From IMG/VR virus record IMGVR_UViG_3300013131_000256, positions 1 to 23,087 of that record: a stretch of DNA of 23,087 nucleotides. One strand, 5' to 3'. The notes beneath the pieces were generated by a model. That model was not told the DNA's origin. It did not search any database and worked only from the letters and a program-made list of their open reading frames with translations. Positions 1 through 7,219 of the stretch are shown here, piece after piece. The translations under genes and the position numbers were made by a program. The stretch comes from a virus. How positions within the stretch are numbered: the stretch's first letter is position 1; each line of letters opens with the position of its first letter.

Positions 1-693
1 ATCAACAAATTTACGAATAAAAGCACTATCACGATTATCATCTACAGATGTAATAGTATATTTTAAACGAGTCGTTAATGGAGCTTCTTTTTTAACTTTA
101 GCTAAACCTGCAATCTCCGCATCGATCTTTCTATTATCAGCTTGAGTTAATAATTTAACTGTAATATCATGTTGACTTGCAGGTAGTTTAAACTCAAATT
201 CGTTTTTGCCTGAAGCTAACAGTGTCCAATCAATTTCTTTGTCTTTTAGTTGAGTTAAATCTATTTCAACACGTTGTTTATTACCCGACGGCGTCACAAC
301 ATCAGTTTCATATTTAGCGCCATAGCCTAATACTCGTGCAGCAACCATTACGGCATTTTTATCGCCGATTAGCAAATCGCCGTAATCAAATGGAGTTACA
401 ATAAGTGCTTGAAATAATTTATCTAACACTACACCTTGCTTGATATAACTTTGATTGGTAAGTATATCTTCTTCTTTAGCAGTCATATACTTTATTTCAA
501 GCTTACCCGACTTTAATGGATGGCCTTCTGGATAGGGAATACCTTTACTTGGCAATTCAATGATTTCTGTAGGACCTGTATACGTACTTGTAGCCGTACT
601 AGGGGCTTGGGTTTGATAATTTGCTGTTGCCATTGCCTTTAATTGTGCATCTGATAATGGCCCGCCTTTGTACTCGTCGTTAACTGTTGGCAT
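1..693 (-). CDS. 26: Baseplate hub protein, T4 gp26-like (3' end cut by window edge)
   Basis: Starts at the ATG at 693-691 after AAGGA and runs off the left edge; 231 codons are visible and the C-terminus is missing. After a variable N-terminus the protein has the stretch IIELPSKGIPYPEGHPL and then KYMTAKEEDILTNQSYI, which I recognise as the conserved core of the T4_baseplate (gp26) family found in T4-like phages of marine bacteria. In T4, gp26 is part of the central hub of the baseplate, where tail assembly starts. T4 gp26 is about 208 residues, so probably only a little is missing. A late-promoter-like motif lies at 716-730, so the gene probably has its own late transcript and does not depend on the endonuclease gene before it. 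The family call is from memory of the motif, not from a search. Confidence 0.7.
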   Translation of the reverse strand, partial: MPTVNDEYKGGPLSDAQLKAMATANYQTQAPSTATSTYTGPTEIIELPSKGIPYPEGHPLKSGKLEIKYMTAKEEDILTNQSYIKQGVVLDKLFQALIVTPFDYGDLLIGDKNAVMVAARVLGYGAKYETDVVTPSGNKQRVEIDLTQLKDKEIDWTLLASGKNEFEFKLPASQHDITVKLLTQADNRKIDAEIAGLAKVKKEAPLTTRLKYTITSVDDNRDSAFIRKFVD

Positions 694-715
694 ATTGTTT
701 CCTTATAACTTTAAT

Positions 716-730
716 TTTATATAAATATAT
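716..730 (-). promoter_or_regulatory. Late-promoter-like motif upstream of the gp26-like gene
   Basis: The coding strand reads ATATATTTATATAAAA just after the HNH stop codon; the core ATATTTAT occupies 721-728, 27 nt before the ATG. It matches the ATATTTAT(A/T)NNAAA pattern found before nine other genes in the window. A promoter role is inferred from position and recurrence. Confidence 0.55.
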
Positions 731-733
731 GGG

Positions 734-1432
734 TTATCGATTTCCTTTCTGTAAATTCTCTTGCCATGGTATAAATCTTAAATTGTCCGGTGAAGCAATG
801 ATATCCGGATCTATACTATCTGCATATCCTTTAGATATTGGAATGACATGATCTATTTGATAGGCTCCATCAGTACCGGCAATTCCTCGTAGTTCCGGAT
901 CATATCCTGGAATTAAATGCGCATTGTCCTCTGTCAATCTCCATACATCGTAATAATAACGTTTGCGGTCTGGTAAGGTATCATACCAATGCTGCCAGGA
1001 TTTGTATCCGAGTTGTTTACATACATACTCTTTACGCCCAATCGATATTTTACTATTACGTATAGGATTTTTCCAGGCCTGTATATAATTTTCATATTGA
1101 GTTTCGGTATATTTTTTACCGGCATTCCATTGTTTACGAGTACCGTCTTTGTATTGTTGCCTACGAGTTTCACTTGATTTGCTAATACCTTCTTCTGTAT
1201 AAAAACCTCCGTTAACTCTGGCTACATGACCTCGTATATACTCGCCGAACTTACCGTTCTGATAATTTAGTTCTTGGTCACATCCGCATTTACATTTTGG
1301 ATGTATTCCGCCGTGGTAGACATTAATAAAGGTCTGTATTCCTTTTATTTTATGTGTTCTGGAATTATGGTTCTGCAAACTCTTGTAACTATTGAATTTG
1401 CGATTACAATCCGTACATGTAAATTCGGTCAT
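734..1432 (-). CDS. HNH homing-type endonuclease with C2H2 zinc finger
   Basis: Free-standing endonuclease of 232 residues. The chosen start is the ATG at 1432-1430 (MTEFTCTDC), preceded by AAGGA; a longer reading from a TTG at 1492 would translate through the regulatory hairpin and is unlikely. The N-terminus holds a C2H2 zinc finger (C6, C9, H22, H27; CX2CX12HX4H). It is followed by a CKCGC cluster (47-51) and H69, a small metal-binding module common in phage HNH enzymes. The C-terminal HNH domain shows the DH pair (194-195) in YQIDHVIPIS and the Asn-rich end PDNLRF...ENLQKGNR. Such enzymes cut a target in phages lacking the gene, so that it is copied in by repair. It sits between tail tube and baseplate hub genes, a typical intergenic homing site. 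Expression looks controlled by the hairpin at 1436-1477. Confidence 0.85.
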   Translation of the reverse strand: MTEFTCTDCNRKFNSYKSLQNHNSRTHKIKGIQTFINVYHGGIHPKCKCGCDQELNYQNGKFGEYIRGHVARVNGGFYTEEGISKSSETRRQQYKDGTRKQWNAGKKYTETQYENYIQAWKNPIRNSKISIGRKEYVCKQLGYKSWQHWYDTLPDRKRYYYDVWRLTEDNAHLIPGYDPELRGIAGTDGAYQIDHVIPISKGYADSIDPDIIASPDNLRFIPWQENLQKGNR

Positions 1433-1435
1433 AAA

Positions 1436-1477
1436 AAAATCCTTATACTTATTATTTCTAATAAATATAAGGATTTT
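1436..1477 (-). promoter_or_regulatory. RBS-sequestering hairpin with an internal late-promoter motif, before the HNH gene
   Basis: On the coding strand, arms of 19 nt (1477-1459 and 1454-1436) pair along their whole length with one G-U wobble, closing a GAAA tetraloop (1458-1455). The Shine-Dalgarno AAGGA lies wholly in the second arm, four bases before a 7-nt U run that leads into the ATG. The first arm contains the ATATTTAT motif (1468-1461). A transcript coming from gp19 would fold and hide the RBS, and the A/U-rich stem plus U run could also act as a terminator for gp19. A transcript starting just after the motif would lack the first arm and be translatable. This matches the known T4 control of I-TevI and a few other genes; here it is inferred from sequence. 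Confidence 0.8.
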
Positions 1478-1504
1478 AATTCTAACTTCCAAATATGACT
1501 GCCA

Positions 1505-1993
1505 TCAAAATTGGAGTATGGCGTAGTCATATTTCAGCGTAAGCTCAATGTTAACTGGATCTTCAGTTGCCCAATCCATGTCACCAAACGTTGCAGATGA
1601 AATAAATGCTCCTATCAAAGTCCATTCTTCAACTTTATCACCTACCGGTCCTAAAGTATTGAAAGTAATGTTCTTTTTATAAAAGTCACTATAACCATCA
1701 CGTCCGGTTACAGACTCATGGTGCAAACGTACCCATTCCATTACAGCCTGTGCTCCTGATGGAACAACTGGGTCATACAATGTTACGGTAACATCTTGCC
1801 AACGGCTCTTGCCTTTTAACTTGCGTTCAACGTTAATATGATCTAGAATCACCTCACCTTGGTCAATACTTGGACGACTTGCTGCCTTAATAAGGTATGC
1901 AGGAATTCCTTCAATGTACATAATGAAGCGATTTGCCATTTTAGGCTCATACGCGGTATAAAATATTTCGCTTGGATCTAATAATTCTGCCAT
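1505..1993 (-). CDS. 19: Tail tube protein, T4 gp19-like
   Basis: 162 residues, the same size as T4 gp19 (163). The start ATG at 1993 follows AGGA. The sequence AYEPKMANRFIMYIEGIPAY near the N-terminus, then a stretch around ASRPSID and LDHINVERKLKGKSRWQDVTV, fit the phage T4_gp19/tube family seen in contractile tails and related injection systems. About 24 stacked hexamers make the inner tube that carries DNA. The gene directly follows the sheath gene, as in T4, with a late-promoter-like motif at 2009-2023 between them, so tube protein can be made in excess from its own transcript. No odd feature in the coding sequence. Confidence 0.9.
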   Translation of the reverse strand: MAELLDPSEIFYTAYEPKMANRFIMYIEGIPAYLIKAASRPSIDQGEVILDHINVERKLKGKSRWQDVTVTLYDPVVPSGAQAVMEWVRLHHESVTGRDGYSDFYKKNITFNTLGPVGDKVEEWTLIGAFISSATFGDMDWATEDPVNIELTLKYDYAILQF

Positions 1994-2008
1994 TTTCTTA
2001 TCCTATTA

Positions 2009-2023
2009 TTTCTTATAAATATC
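2009..2023 (-). promoter_or_regulatory. 19: Late-promoter-like motif upstream of gp19
   Basis: The coding strand reads GATATTTATAAGAAAT; core ATATTTAT at 2015-2022, 21 nt before the ATG. Same pattern as upstream of gp18, phoH and others. I see no convincing RBS-pairing arm here, unlike at gp18. Confidence 0.6.
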
Positions 2024-2038
2024 TACTTTGCTAAAATC

Positions 2039-3820
2039 TTATTCTGGGAAACTAGCACCTGTTGGTAGAATATTGAAATCAACAATAATAAATTCGGCCG
2101 TTTTAGCAGGTTGAAGATAAATTGCTCCTCTCATTTCATTTCTATCAATTACATCAGGAGTATTATTTGTTTCATCCATTACAACTTTAAAGGCATATAA
2201 ACCTTGACGTTGTTGGATATTATCAAAGTATGGATTAACAATACTTAAGAATCTGTTTCTTGTTGCTGCCGTATTGTTTTCAAATACTAAATACTTGGTA
2301 CTTGAAGCAATAAACTTCTTAGCAGCAATTAACAGACGACGTACATTTACACGATCTAATGCAGATGCTTTCTTTTGCAATGTCTTTTGTCCAAATACAA
2401 CAACTCCGGTATTAGGGAAAGTTGCAATTGGATTTACAGATGCATCATATAAAGTATCTCTGTTTGCCAATGTTAATTTACGTTCGGTTTGAATTGCAAT
2501 ATCAATTCCACCACGATTTAAACCTGCAGGGGCAAACCATGGAGCAGCTACTCGGTCATTAAATGCATATACACCTGGAATCAATGCAGAAGCTGGAACC
2601 CATACATTCTTTCCTAAGTCATTGTCTGGAATTTTAATCCATGGCCAATAAATTGCAGCATAGTTACTATCACGGCCGTCGGCTATTGTAGTCGCAGTTG
2701 AAATTGAAGCTCCATACTCTACTGGATCGTATACTAAGAAACAATCTCCACGATCTTCTACCATGCTAACAGCTTCAGTGATAACAGCAGCATGATTTGT
2801 ATAGTTATCAATCAGGCCTGGTAATACTAACAAATTGATATCATATTCGTCTTGGTTTTTCAATAAACGAATTGCATCAACATAAGCATCTAATCCGTCA
2901 CTAGCATTGGCTAAATTATATCCTTGCGTATTAGTATTGCTAATAGTTTCAAAAAACGATTGCGGATGTTGTATATTACCGTCACTTCCTTGTGCAAATG
3001 TTCCAGATACCGCAGCAGGTAGTGATGCAGATGCAGCTCCTACACGTACACGGCCGTTACTATCTAAATAATTTAAAGTTGATTTAACTTCGCTAACACG
3101 TACATAACTTGACTTGTTAGGGAATGAACCAGACAATTGAAGAAATGGATCTGATGTTCCGCCATCACGTAATGTATATATTTGGTCTCCAATTGCACGA
3201 GCAATAAAGTTTGGTGAATTAAGATCCAATGTTAAATTATTGAATTGTTCAACAATTGTCTTTCTACGATTAGTATCATCACCGCGGCGAAGTAATAATG
3301 TAAATGTACCTTTAGCATTGTTTACATTGGATACTTCCCAACGTAAATTGTTAGCACTTCCACTTACAAGAATACCATTAAGCCCTTGGTCTGTGGTTAA
3401 ACCTTTTCCTAAGTTAACAGCACTAGACTGTCCACTATTAAGAATAGCCCCGTCCGCCAATGTAGTTAATTTAAATGAATATCCAGAACCAATTGATTGA
3501 GTCACATATGATGTTGCCGGGCTATATGCTCCAGCTAAAATACGTACTACAGTTAATGTATCTGCATACTTTAAATACTCTTGTGCCGCATAGTTAGTTA
3601 AATATTTGTAATCAGCTTCAACCGCTGCAGAACCGCTTGTAAATGCTCCGCCAAATATTTGTACAAACTCTGAGTAACTAGTTACTTGAGTAGGAATACC
3701 AGCAGGGCCTTTTGCAGTAGGTCCTATAATTGCAGCTCCAATTGCAGCAACTCCCGCAGGTAAAAACGATTGATCTACTTCATTCGTAAATACTCCGGGA
3801 GATATAATTTTTTCAGCCAT
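2039..3820 (-). CDS. 18: Tail sheath protein, T4 gp18-like
   Basis: 593 residues, slightly shorter than T4 gp18 (659). The N-terminus (ISPGVFTNEVDQSFL, then AIIGPTAKGPAGIPTQVTSY) is typical of contractile-tail sheath proteins. The C-terminal third (NRDTLYDASVNPIATFP, LQKKASALDRVNVRRL, then FENNTAATRNRF) is the conserved sheath domain that makes the inter-subunit handshake along the tail. Sheath contraction drives the tube through the host envelope. The ATG at 3820 is preceded by AGGAG, which lies in a possible hairpin with the late promoter motif (3822-3874). It comes just before gp19. The middle part, about residues 100-330, is likely the variable outer domain. Confidence 0.93.
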   Translation of the reverse strand: MAEKIISPGVFTNEVDQSFLPAGVAAIGAAIIGPTAKGPAGIPTQVTSYSEFVQIFGGAFTSGSAAVEADYKYLTNYAAQEYLKYADTLTVVRILAGAYSPATSYVTQSIGSGYSFKLTTLADGAILNSGQSSAVNLGKGLTTDQGLNGILVSGSANNLRWEVSNVNNAKGTFTLLLRRGDDTNRRKTIVEQFNNLTLDLNSPNFIARAIGDQIYTLRDGGTSDPFLQLSGSFPNKSSYVRVSEVKSTLNYLDSNGRVRVGAASASLPAAVSGTFAQGSDGNIQHPQSFFETISNTNTQGYNLANASDGLDAYVDAIRLLKNQDEYDINLLVLPGLIDNYTNHAAVITEAVSMVEDRGDCFLVYDPVEYGASISTATTIADGRDSNYAAIYWPWIKIPDNDLGKNVWVPASALIPGVYAFNDRVAAPWFAPAGLNRGGIDIAIQTERKLTLANRDTLYDASVNPIATFPNTGVVVFGQKTLQKKASALDRVNVRRLLIAAKKFIASSTKYLVFENNTAATRNRFLSIVNPYFDNIQQRQGLYAFKVVMDETNNTPDVIDRNEMRGAIYLQPAKTAEFIIVDFNILPTGASFPE

Positions 3821-3821
3821 T

Positions 3822-3874
3822 AGTTTGCTCCTAAATTGTTATTAACATGTTTCATATAAATATCGAAGCAAACT
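3822..3874 (-). promoter_or_regulatory. 18: Late-promoter motif within an RBS-pairing stem, before gp18
   Basis: The coding strand has AGTTTGCTTC (3874-3865) and GGAGCAAACT (3831-3822), a 10-bp stem with one G-T(U) wobble that holds most of the Shine-Dalgarno AGGAG. The loop (33 nt) contains GATATTTATATGAAA, core 3856-3863, 35 nt before the ATG. The layout parallels the stronger HNH hairpin: read-through RNA folds, RNA begun at the internal promoter cannot. Stem pairing is seen in the sequence; function is inferred. Confidence 0.6.
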
Positions 3875-3887
3875 GCCAAACACTATG

Positions 3888-4169
3888 TTATTGTGCTGCA
3901 TTAGGAGTAAATTCGCCGGTGGCTACATCTACTGTACCTGTGCCGTACTTTAAGTTAAATGTTTCAAGTAATTTGCGTTCTTCTTCTTGTAGATCGCGAT
4001 AATCTTGTTGTATTTGAGTTTTTGCTTTTTTTAAATCCTCAACATGTTGATCTGTTAGCATGATTTCTAATTCTAACTGACCAAACTCTAACACTTTGGC
4101 TTCGTAACGTTTACGAAGTTCTGTTAATGATTGAAGTTCTTCGGGCGTAAATTTTTTTGATTCTGACAT
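3888..4169 (-). CDS. Small coiled-coil protein upstream of the sheath gene
   Basis: 93 residues, start ATG at 4169 after AAGGA. Nearly all of it (about residues 8-75) is charged and helical with heptad-like spacing, predicting a coiled coil; the last residues (KYGTGTVDVATGEFTPNA) look like a short beta tail. No Cys, membrane segment or catalytic motif. Small proteins of this kind with a tail of similar style are common near the tail genes of marine T4-like phages, but I know no established function. It may be a structural or assembly helper for the tail. It carries its own late-promoter-like motif (4184-4200). Confidence 0.8.
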   Translation of the reverse strand: MSESKKFTPEELQSLTELRKRYEAKVLEFGQLELEIMLTDQHVEDLKKAKTQIQQDYRDLQEEERKLLETFNLKYGTGTVDVATGEFTPNAAQ

Positions 4170-4183
4170 AACTATTCCTTTTA

Positions 4184-4200
4184 TTTTATTATAAATATAT
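4184..4200 (-). promoter_or_regulatory. Late-promoter-like motif upstream of the 93-residue coiled-coil gene
   Basis: The coding strand reads ATATATTTATAATAAAA; core ATATTTAT at 4191-4198, 21 nt before the ATG and directly after the stop codon of the gene ending at 4200. A weak 6-bp pairing CTTTTA/TAAAAG (around the stop codon and the SD) brackets it, but in such AT-rich sequence it may be chance. Confidence 0.5.
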
Positions 4201-4580
4201 TAAAAGTATCTAAGTCCGGCATCTAATATAATAGCACCTGGAAATTTATCTATAGTCTGACCTGATGATATATCTCCATATGTTCTTAAGAATAATGATC
4301 CGGTATTAGAACCTGATCTAAAAAATTCTATACTACCGGTAAAAAATGTCGATCCTGATGTATAAAATGAAAGATATAATCCAGATCCGGTACCAGATTG
4401 AAAACTTCCGGATATATCAGAAAAATCTGGTAATCCAGATGATGATAATTGATATGATCCAGTAGCTAATCTTAACCATGTAGCCGATACCGTAGATTTA
4501 CCGCCGGCTACAGTTATCGTTGGCGATGATGATCCTGCTTGTGAAAACGATGCAGAATAAAGTGATACAAATGTTGCCAT
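4200..4580 (-). CDS. Ser/Gly-rich structural protein, fibre-like
   Basis: 126 residues very rich in Ser, Gly and Thr, with short beta-type repeats (GSF, TGS, SGS). No recognised domain. It starts only 4 nt after the stop of the large fibre-like gene upstream and has no clear Shine-Dalgarno, suggesting translational coupling. The C-terminus (FPGAIILDAGLRYF) is more hydrophobic and could be a packing or trimer-contact segment. The composition is like the two larger fibre-like proteins before it, so I infer a small fibre or decoration subunit of the virion. The exact role is unknown. Confidence 0.7.
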   Translation of the reverse strand: MATFVSLYSASFSQAGSSSPTITVAGGKSTVSATWLRLATGSYQLSSSGLPDFSDISGSFQSGTGSGLYLSFYTSGSTFFTGSIEFFRSGSNTGSLFLRTYGDISSGQTIDKFPGAIILDAGLRYF

Positions 4581-4584
4581 AATT

Positions 4585-5994
4585 TTATATTGTTACGTTA
4601 ATGATAAATCTTAATTTTAAAACAAATGGAGTGCCGGAATATGCATATGGATTGATCATTGCTAAAAATCCGACACTTCGGCAGTCATAAAATTCTATAT
4701 TACTGAGCTGTTGCGGGTCATAATAAGTTCCGATAAGATTCTTACCTATTTTTTTACCCCAGGCTACATCAGTAGGATATAATTTTTTACTTCTCCAGGT
4801 ACCTGGGCCTCCGACGGTATCCGAAACTATTGGACTTGTAGCTGACGGTACAAACGCACCCGGCGTTGTATAAAACTGTGGTGTATATTGAGTATACCAT
4901 GGATAAATACTTATTTGTGCCGCGCCATTTACTACATTAGAATTTCCTATATTTGTATTTAACCATGTATTATATGTAGAATTTACAAAATTGTAATACG
5001 TTGAATTAAACGCGAATTGATTATAATAACCGTTATTCACGTTACGTGTTGTATTAAATACATTATGTATAACACGTGTTATTATAAACTGGCCATTATC
5101 TTCATTGCCATATGAACCCGATAAATTTGATATAACTTGTACTCCGTTAATTTTAGTCCATGGCGTATCTGGTAAAAATACTGGGGATATAAAATTAGAA
5201 AGCGGGGTAGTTGCAATATATGCATTTATATCGGTAGCTAATGATCCTAAACCATTAAATGGCCCTGCAGGTCCTTGTGTTGATTGTTGTATGTCATTGT
5301 TAACAGCTATATTAACAAAAGGCAGTGACGATGTTATTGCTATTGAAATTTCTCCAGAAGTATATGTAGTTTGACCTCCGCCAGAACTTACAATTGACCA
5401 TCCACCAGGTAATGGATTTTCATAGCAATTAAATATATACGATTCGTTATTAGATGGTACTGTAAAATTACCGTCAATAGTGCCATTTATATCTCCGCCG
5501 GTTTGGCTAGGAAAAACTCTCACATCAACACCGCTTTTATTAATCACAGTTACCGACTTTCCTTTTTGAGGGGTTGTTGGTAATGTACAACAATATTGCG
5601 TACCACTGGCAGTTGCTATTAAATTTATACCGTACGATAATGAAGCCGATGTATTTGATCCTTGTATATCAGTAATCGAATTTGGAAAAAACGAAGCTGT
5701 TCCGTTTGGTTTAAAATCGTTAATAGGATATATTATACTATTTCCGACTGTCGTAAATCTAAAGTCTCCGCTCGATGTTATCGCCCCTACAATGCTTTGA
5801 TTACCGTTAAAAGTATTAGAGCCTGTTGTTGCATATGACCCAGTAAACGCATTAGTAATTACCGGCGAGCCGTTTGATGTAATAGTACCAGTAGTGTTAA
5901 TACTACCTGAAATAATTTGATTGCCGTTAACTGTTAATGAGCCGGTAATATTTACTGAGCCTGTGACATTTAACGAACCTGATAATGTTGGCAT
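4585..5994 (-). CDS. Fibre-like structural protein with N-terminal TGS repeats
   Basis: 469 residues. The N-terminus is a run of short repeats (SGSLNVTGSVNITGSLTVNG and similar, about residues 3-70) typical of trimeric beta-helical phage fibres. The middle (about 130-210) has a compact domain containing CCTLPTTPQKGKSVTVINKSG, and GPAGPF at about 240 is a short collagen-like trace. The C-terminal half is rich in Asn, Tyr and Thr and ends FVLKLRFIINVTI; it may be the receptor-facing part. The start ATG follows AGGA. It stands between a second fibre-like gene and the small Ser-rich protein, all in one close-packed run. It could be a tail, neck or head fibre; the sequence does not say which. Confidence 0.7.
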   Translation of the reverse strand: MPTLSGSLNVTGSVNITGSLTVNGNQIISGSINTTGTITSNGSPVITNAFTGSYATTGSNTFNGNQSIVGAITSSGDFRFTTVGNSIIYPINDFKPNGTASFFPNSITDIQGSNTSASLSYGINLIATASGTQYCCTLPTTPQKGKSVTVINKSGVDVRVFPSQTGGDINGTIDGNFTVPSNNESYIFNCYENPLPGGWSIVSSGGGQTTYTSGEISIAITSSLPFVNIAVNNDIQQSTQGPAGPFNGLGSLATDINAYIATTPLSNFISPVFLPDTPWTKINGVQVISNLSGSYGNEDNGQFIITRVIHNVFNTTRNVNNGYYNQFAFNSTYYNFVNSTYNTWLNTNIGNSNVVNGAAQISIYPWYTQYTPQFYTTPGAFVPSATSPIVSDTVGGPGTWRSKKLYPTDVAWGKKIGKNLIGTYYDPQQLSNIEFYDCRSVGFLAMINPYAYSGTPFVLKLRFIINVTI

Positions 5995-6009
5995 TTTATT
6001 CCTATTTTA

Positions 6010-7182
6010 TTATGACATTCTAATCATTATGAAACTACCATTTCTATACAATCCACCTAATGGTATTCCGCCGGCTGCTGCTGCCGTATCATTTGCAAAA
6101 TTTAAACTTTGTGATACTGTTGTTAATACTACATATGAAGGCGAACCTACAACGGTTATTTGATTATTAACTGATACTGGATCGTTAAATGTTACAGGGG
6201 CAAAATAACTAGATGATAGATAGGTAAATAAAGTAGGATTAAACCCAGCACTAGCTGTTATTTGAAATGATGATCCTGCACGTAATCTTAATCCTCCGGT
6301 TCCATTGATATCTACTGCCTTACCTACTGCTAACGTCGATCCCTGTGTCCCTAAGTATGAACTTAGTAATATTCCGCCATCATCACTTGTATTATGATTG
6401 TTACTTACTACAATACTAGCAGTTGTTGCAGTTGCTCCAGATCCAGATACTGATTGAATGGTCGTTGAATATGCAGTACTATAATCAATTTTTACATACG
6501 ATACGCCCGAAGGCTGTTCTCCTCTTAATTGACGATTTGCCCAGTCTATAGAAGCACTTGCATTTACGTCATATAAGCTACGCGTAGCATTTGTCCATAT
6601 CATTGCCGTTTTAGCGATATTGTCAGTCAATGTTCGTGTATTATAACTTACAGCTGTAACACTTGTAGAGTCATGTAATCTACGGTTCTCCCAATTTATA
6701 GAATCAACACCGCTAGTATCTGATAAAAGTCTATTTTCCCAATCAACAGATGTACCTCCAACACTATCAAGTAAGTATCGAGTTCCCCAATCAACAGATG
6801 TACCTCCACTATCATTTAACCAAAGTTTGCCATTACCAAATATAACAGTACCAACACCATCATTTTGGAATAATGCAGGAAAACCTAAGTTAGTATTAAT
6901 ACCACCATTAGCACCTGATACTATTAATGATCCTGTTATTCTAGCAGTACTACCATTAAAAGTAAAATTAGCTTCAGCAGTTACAGTACCATCGCCGTCA
7001 CTTGTAATAATTCTATCATTTCCGTTACTTGCAATTGCAGGAGTAATATTACTTGCAGTTGCGACTGACATGGAACTTGTTATAGATAACGGCGTAAAAC
7101 TACCCGTTATAAACGTGAAGTTATCATCTAATTCGGCATATGTTAATTCCGATCCTTTTACTAATCGTAGGGTAAGTGGCAT
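6010..7182 (-). CDS. Fibre-like protein with 16-residue repeats
   Basis: 390 residues. The N-terminus TLRLVKGSELTYAELDDNFT is a motif I know from the start of many phage fibre and virion appendage proteins. Residues about 122-220 hold at least six repeats of about 16 residues built on SVDWxxRxLxD, ending near SIDWANRQLRGE. A Ser/Thr-rich region follows. The C-terminal end (AAAAGGIPLGGLYRNGSF...IRMS) resembles a tip segment found in many fibres. Only a weak SD (TTGGA) precedes the ATG. A late-promoter-like motif lies between this gene and the gp15-like gene, so the fibre genes probably form their own late unit. It may make whisker, collar or tail fibres; position beside neck genes fits a neck fibre, but this is inference. 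Confidence 0.75.
   Translation of the reverse strand: MPLTLRLVKGSELTYAELDDNFTFITGSFTPLSITSSMSVATASNITPAIASNGNDRIITSDGDGTVTAEANFTFNGSTARITGSLIVSGANGGINTNLGFPALFQNDGVGTVIFGNGKLWLNDSGGTSVDWGTRYLLDSVGGTSVDWENRLLSDTSGVDSINWENRRLHDSTSVTAVSYNTRTLTDNIAKTAMIWTNATRSLYDVNASASIDWANRQLRGEQPSGVSYVKIDYSTAYSTTIQSVSGSGATATTASIVVSNNHNTSDDGGILLSSYLGTQGSTLAVGKAVDINGTGGLRLRAGSSFQITASAGFNPTLFTYLSSSYFAPVTFNDPVSVNNQITVVGSPSYVVLTTVSQSLNFANDTAAAAGGIPLGGLYRNGSFIMIRMS
6521..6815 (-). repeat. Tandem 16-codon repeats in the fibre-like gene
   Basis: About six degenerate units of 48 nt. A 23-bp stretch is identical in two neighbouring units (6738-6760 and 6786-6808, exactly 48 nt apart), so these two units are a recent duplication or are kept alike by recombination; the others share only the SVDWxxRxL protein pattern. 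Confidence 0.8.
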
Positions 7183-7202
7183 ATTTTAATCCAATTATAA
7201 AG

Positions 7203-7217
7203 TTTTATATAAATATG
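7203..7217 (-). promoter_or_regulatory. Late-promoter-like motif upstream of the fibre-like gene at 6010-7182
   Basis: The coding strand reads CATATTTATATAAAAC; core ATATTTAT at 7209-7216, 26 nt before the ATG, in the 37-nt gap after the gp15-like gene. CATATTT in the motif could pair with AAATATG across the start codon (7 bp), but this is AT-rich and weak evidence. Confidence 0.55.
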
Positions 7218-7219
7218 TA

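Noticed and set aside
989-1177. Plus-strand open frames with hydrophobic stretches, here and at many places (for example 6827-7189, 17035-17367, 19129-19506)
   Set aside because: All lie opposite long, well-supported minus-strand genes and lack an RBS and recognisable protein features.
1433-1492. Longer N-terminus for the HNH gene from a TTG at 1492
   Set aside because: It would translate the hairpin and promoter motif; the ATG at 1432 has an SD and leads directly into the zinc finger.
7183-7216. RBS- or start-pairing hairpins before the 390-residue fibre, portal and 93-residue genes
   Set aside because: Pairings are 6-7 bp, AT-only or bulged, and in such AT-rich leaders are not better than chance by eye.
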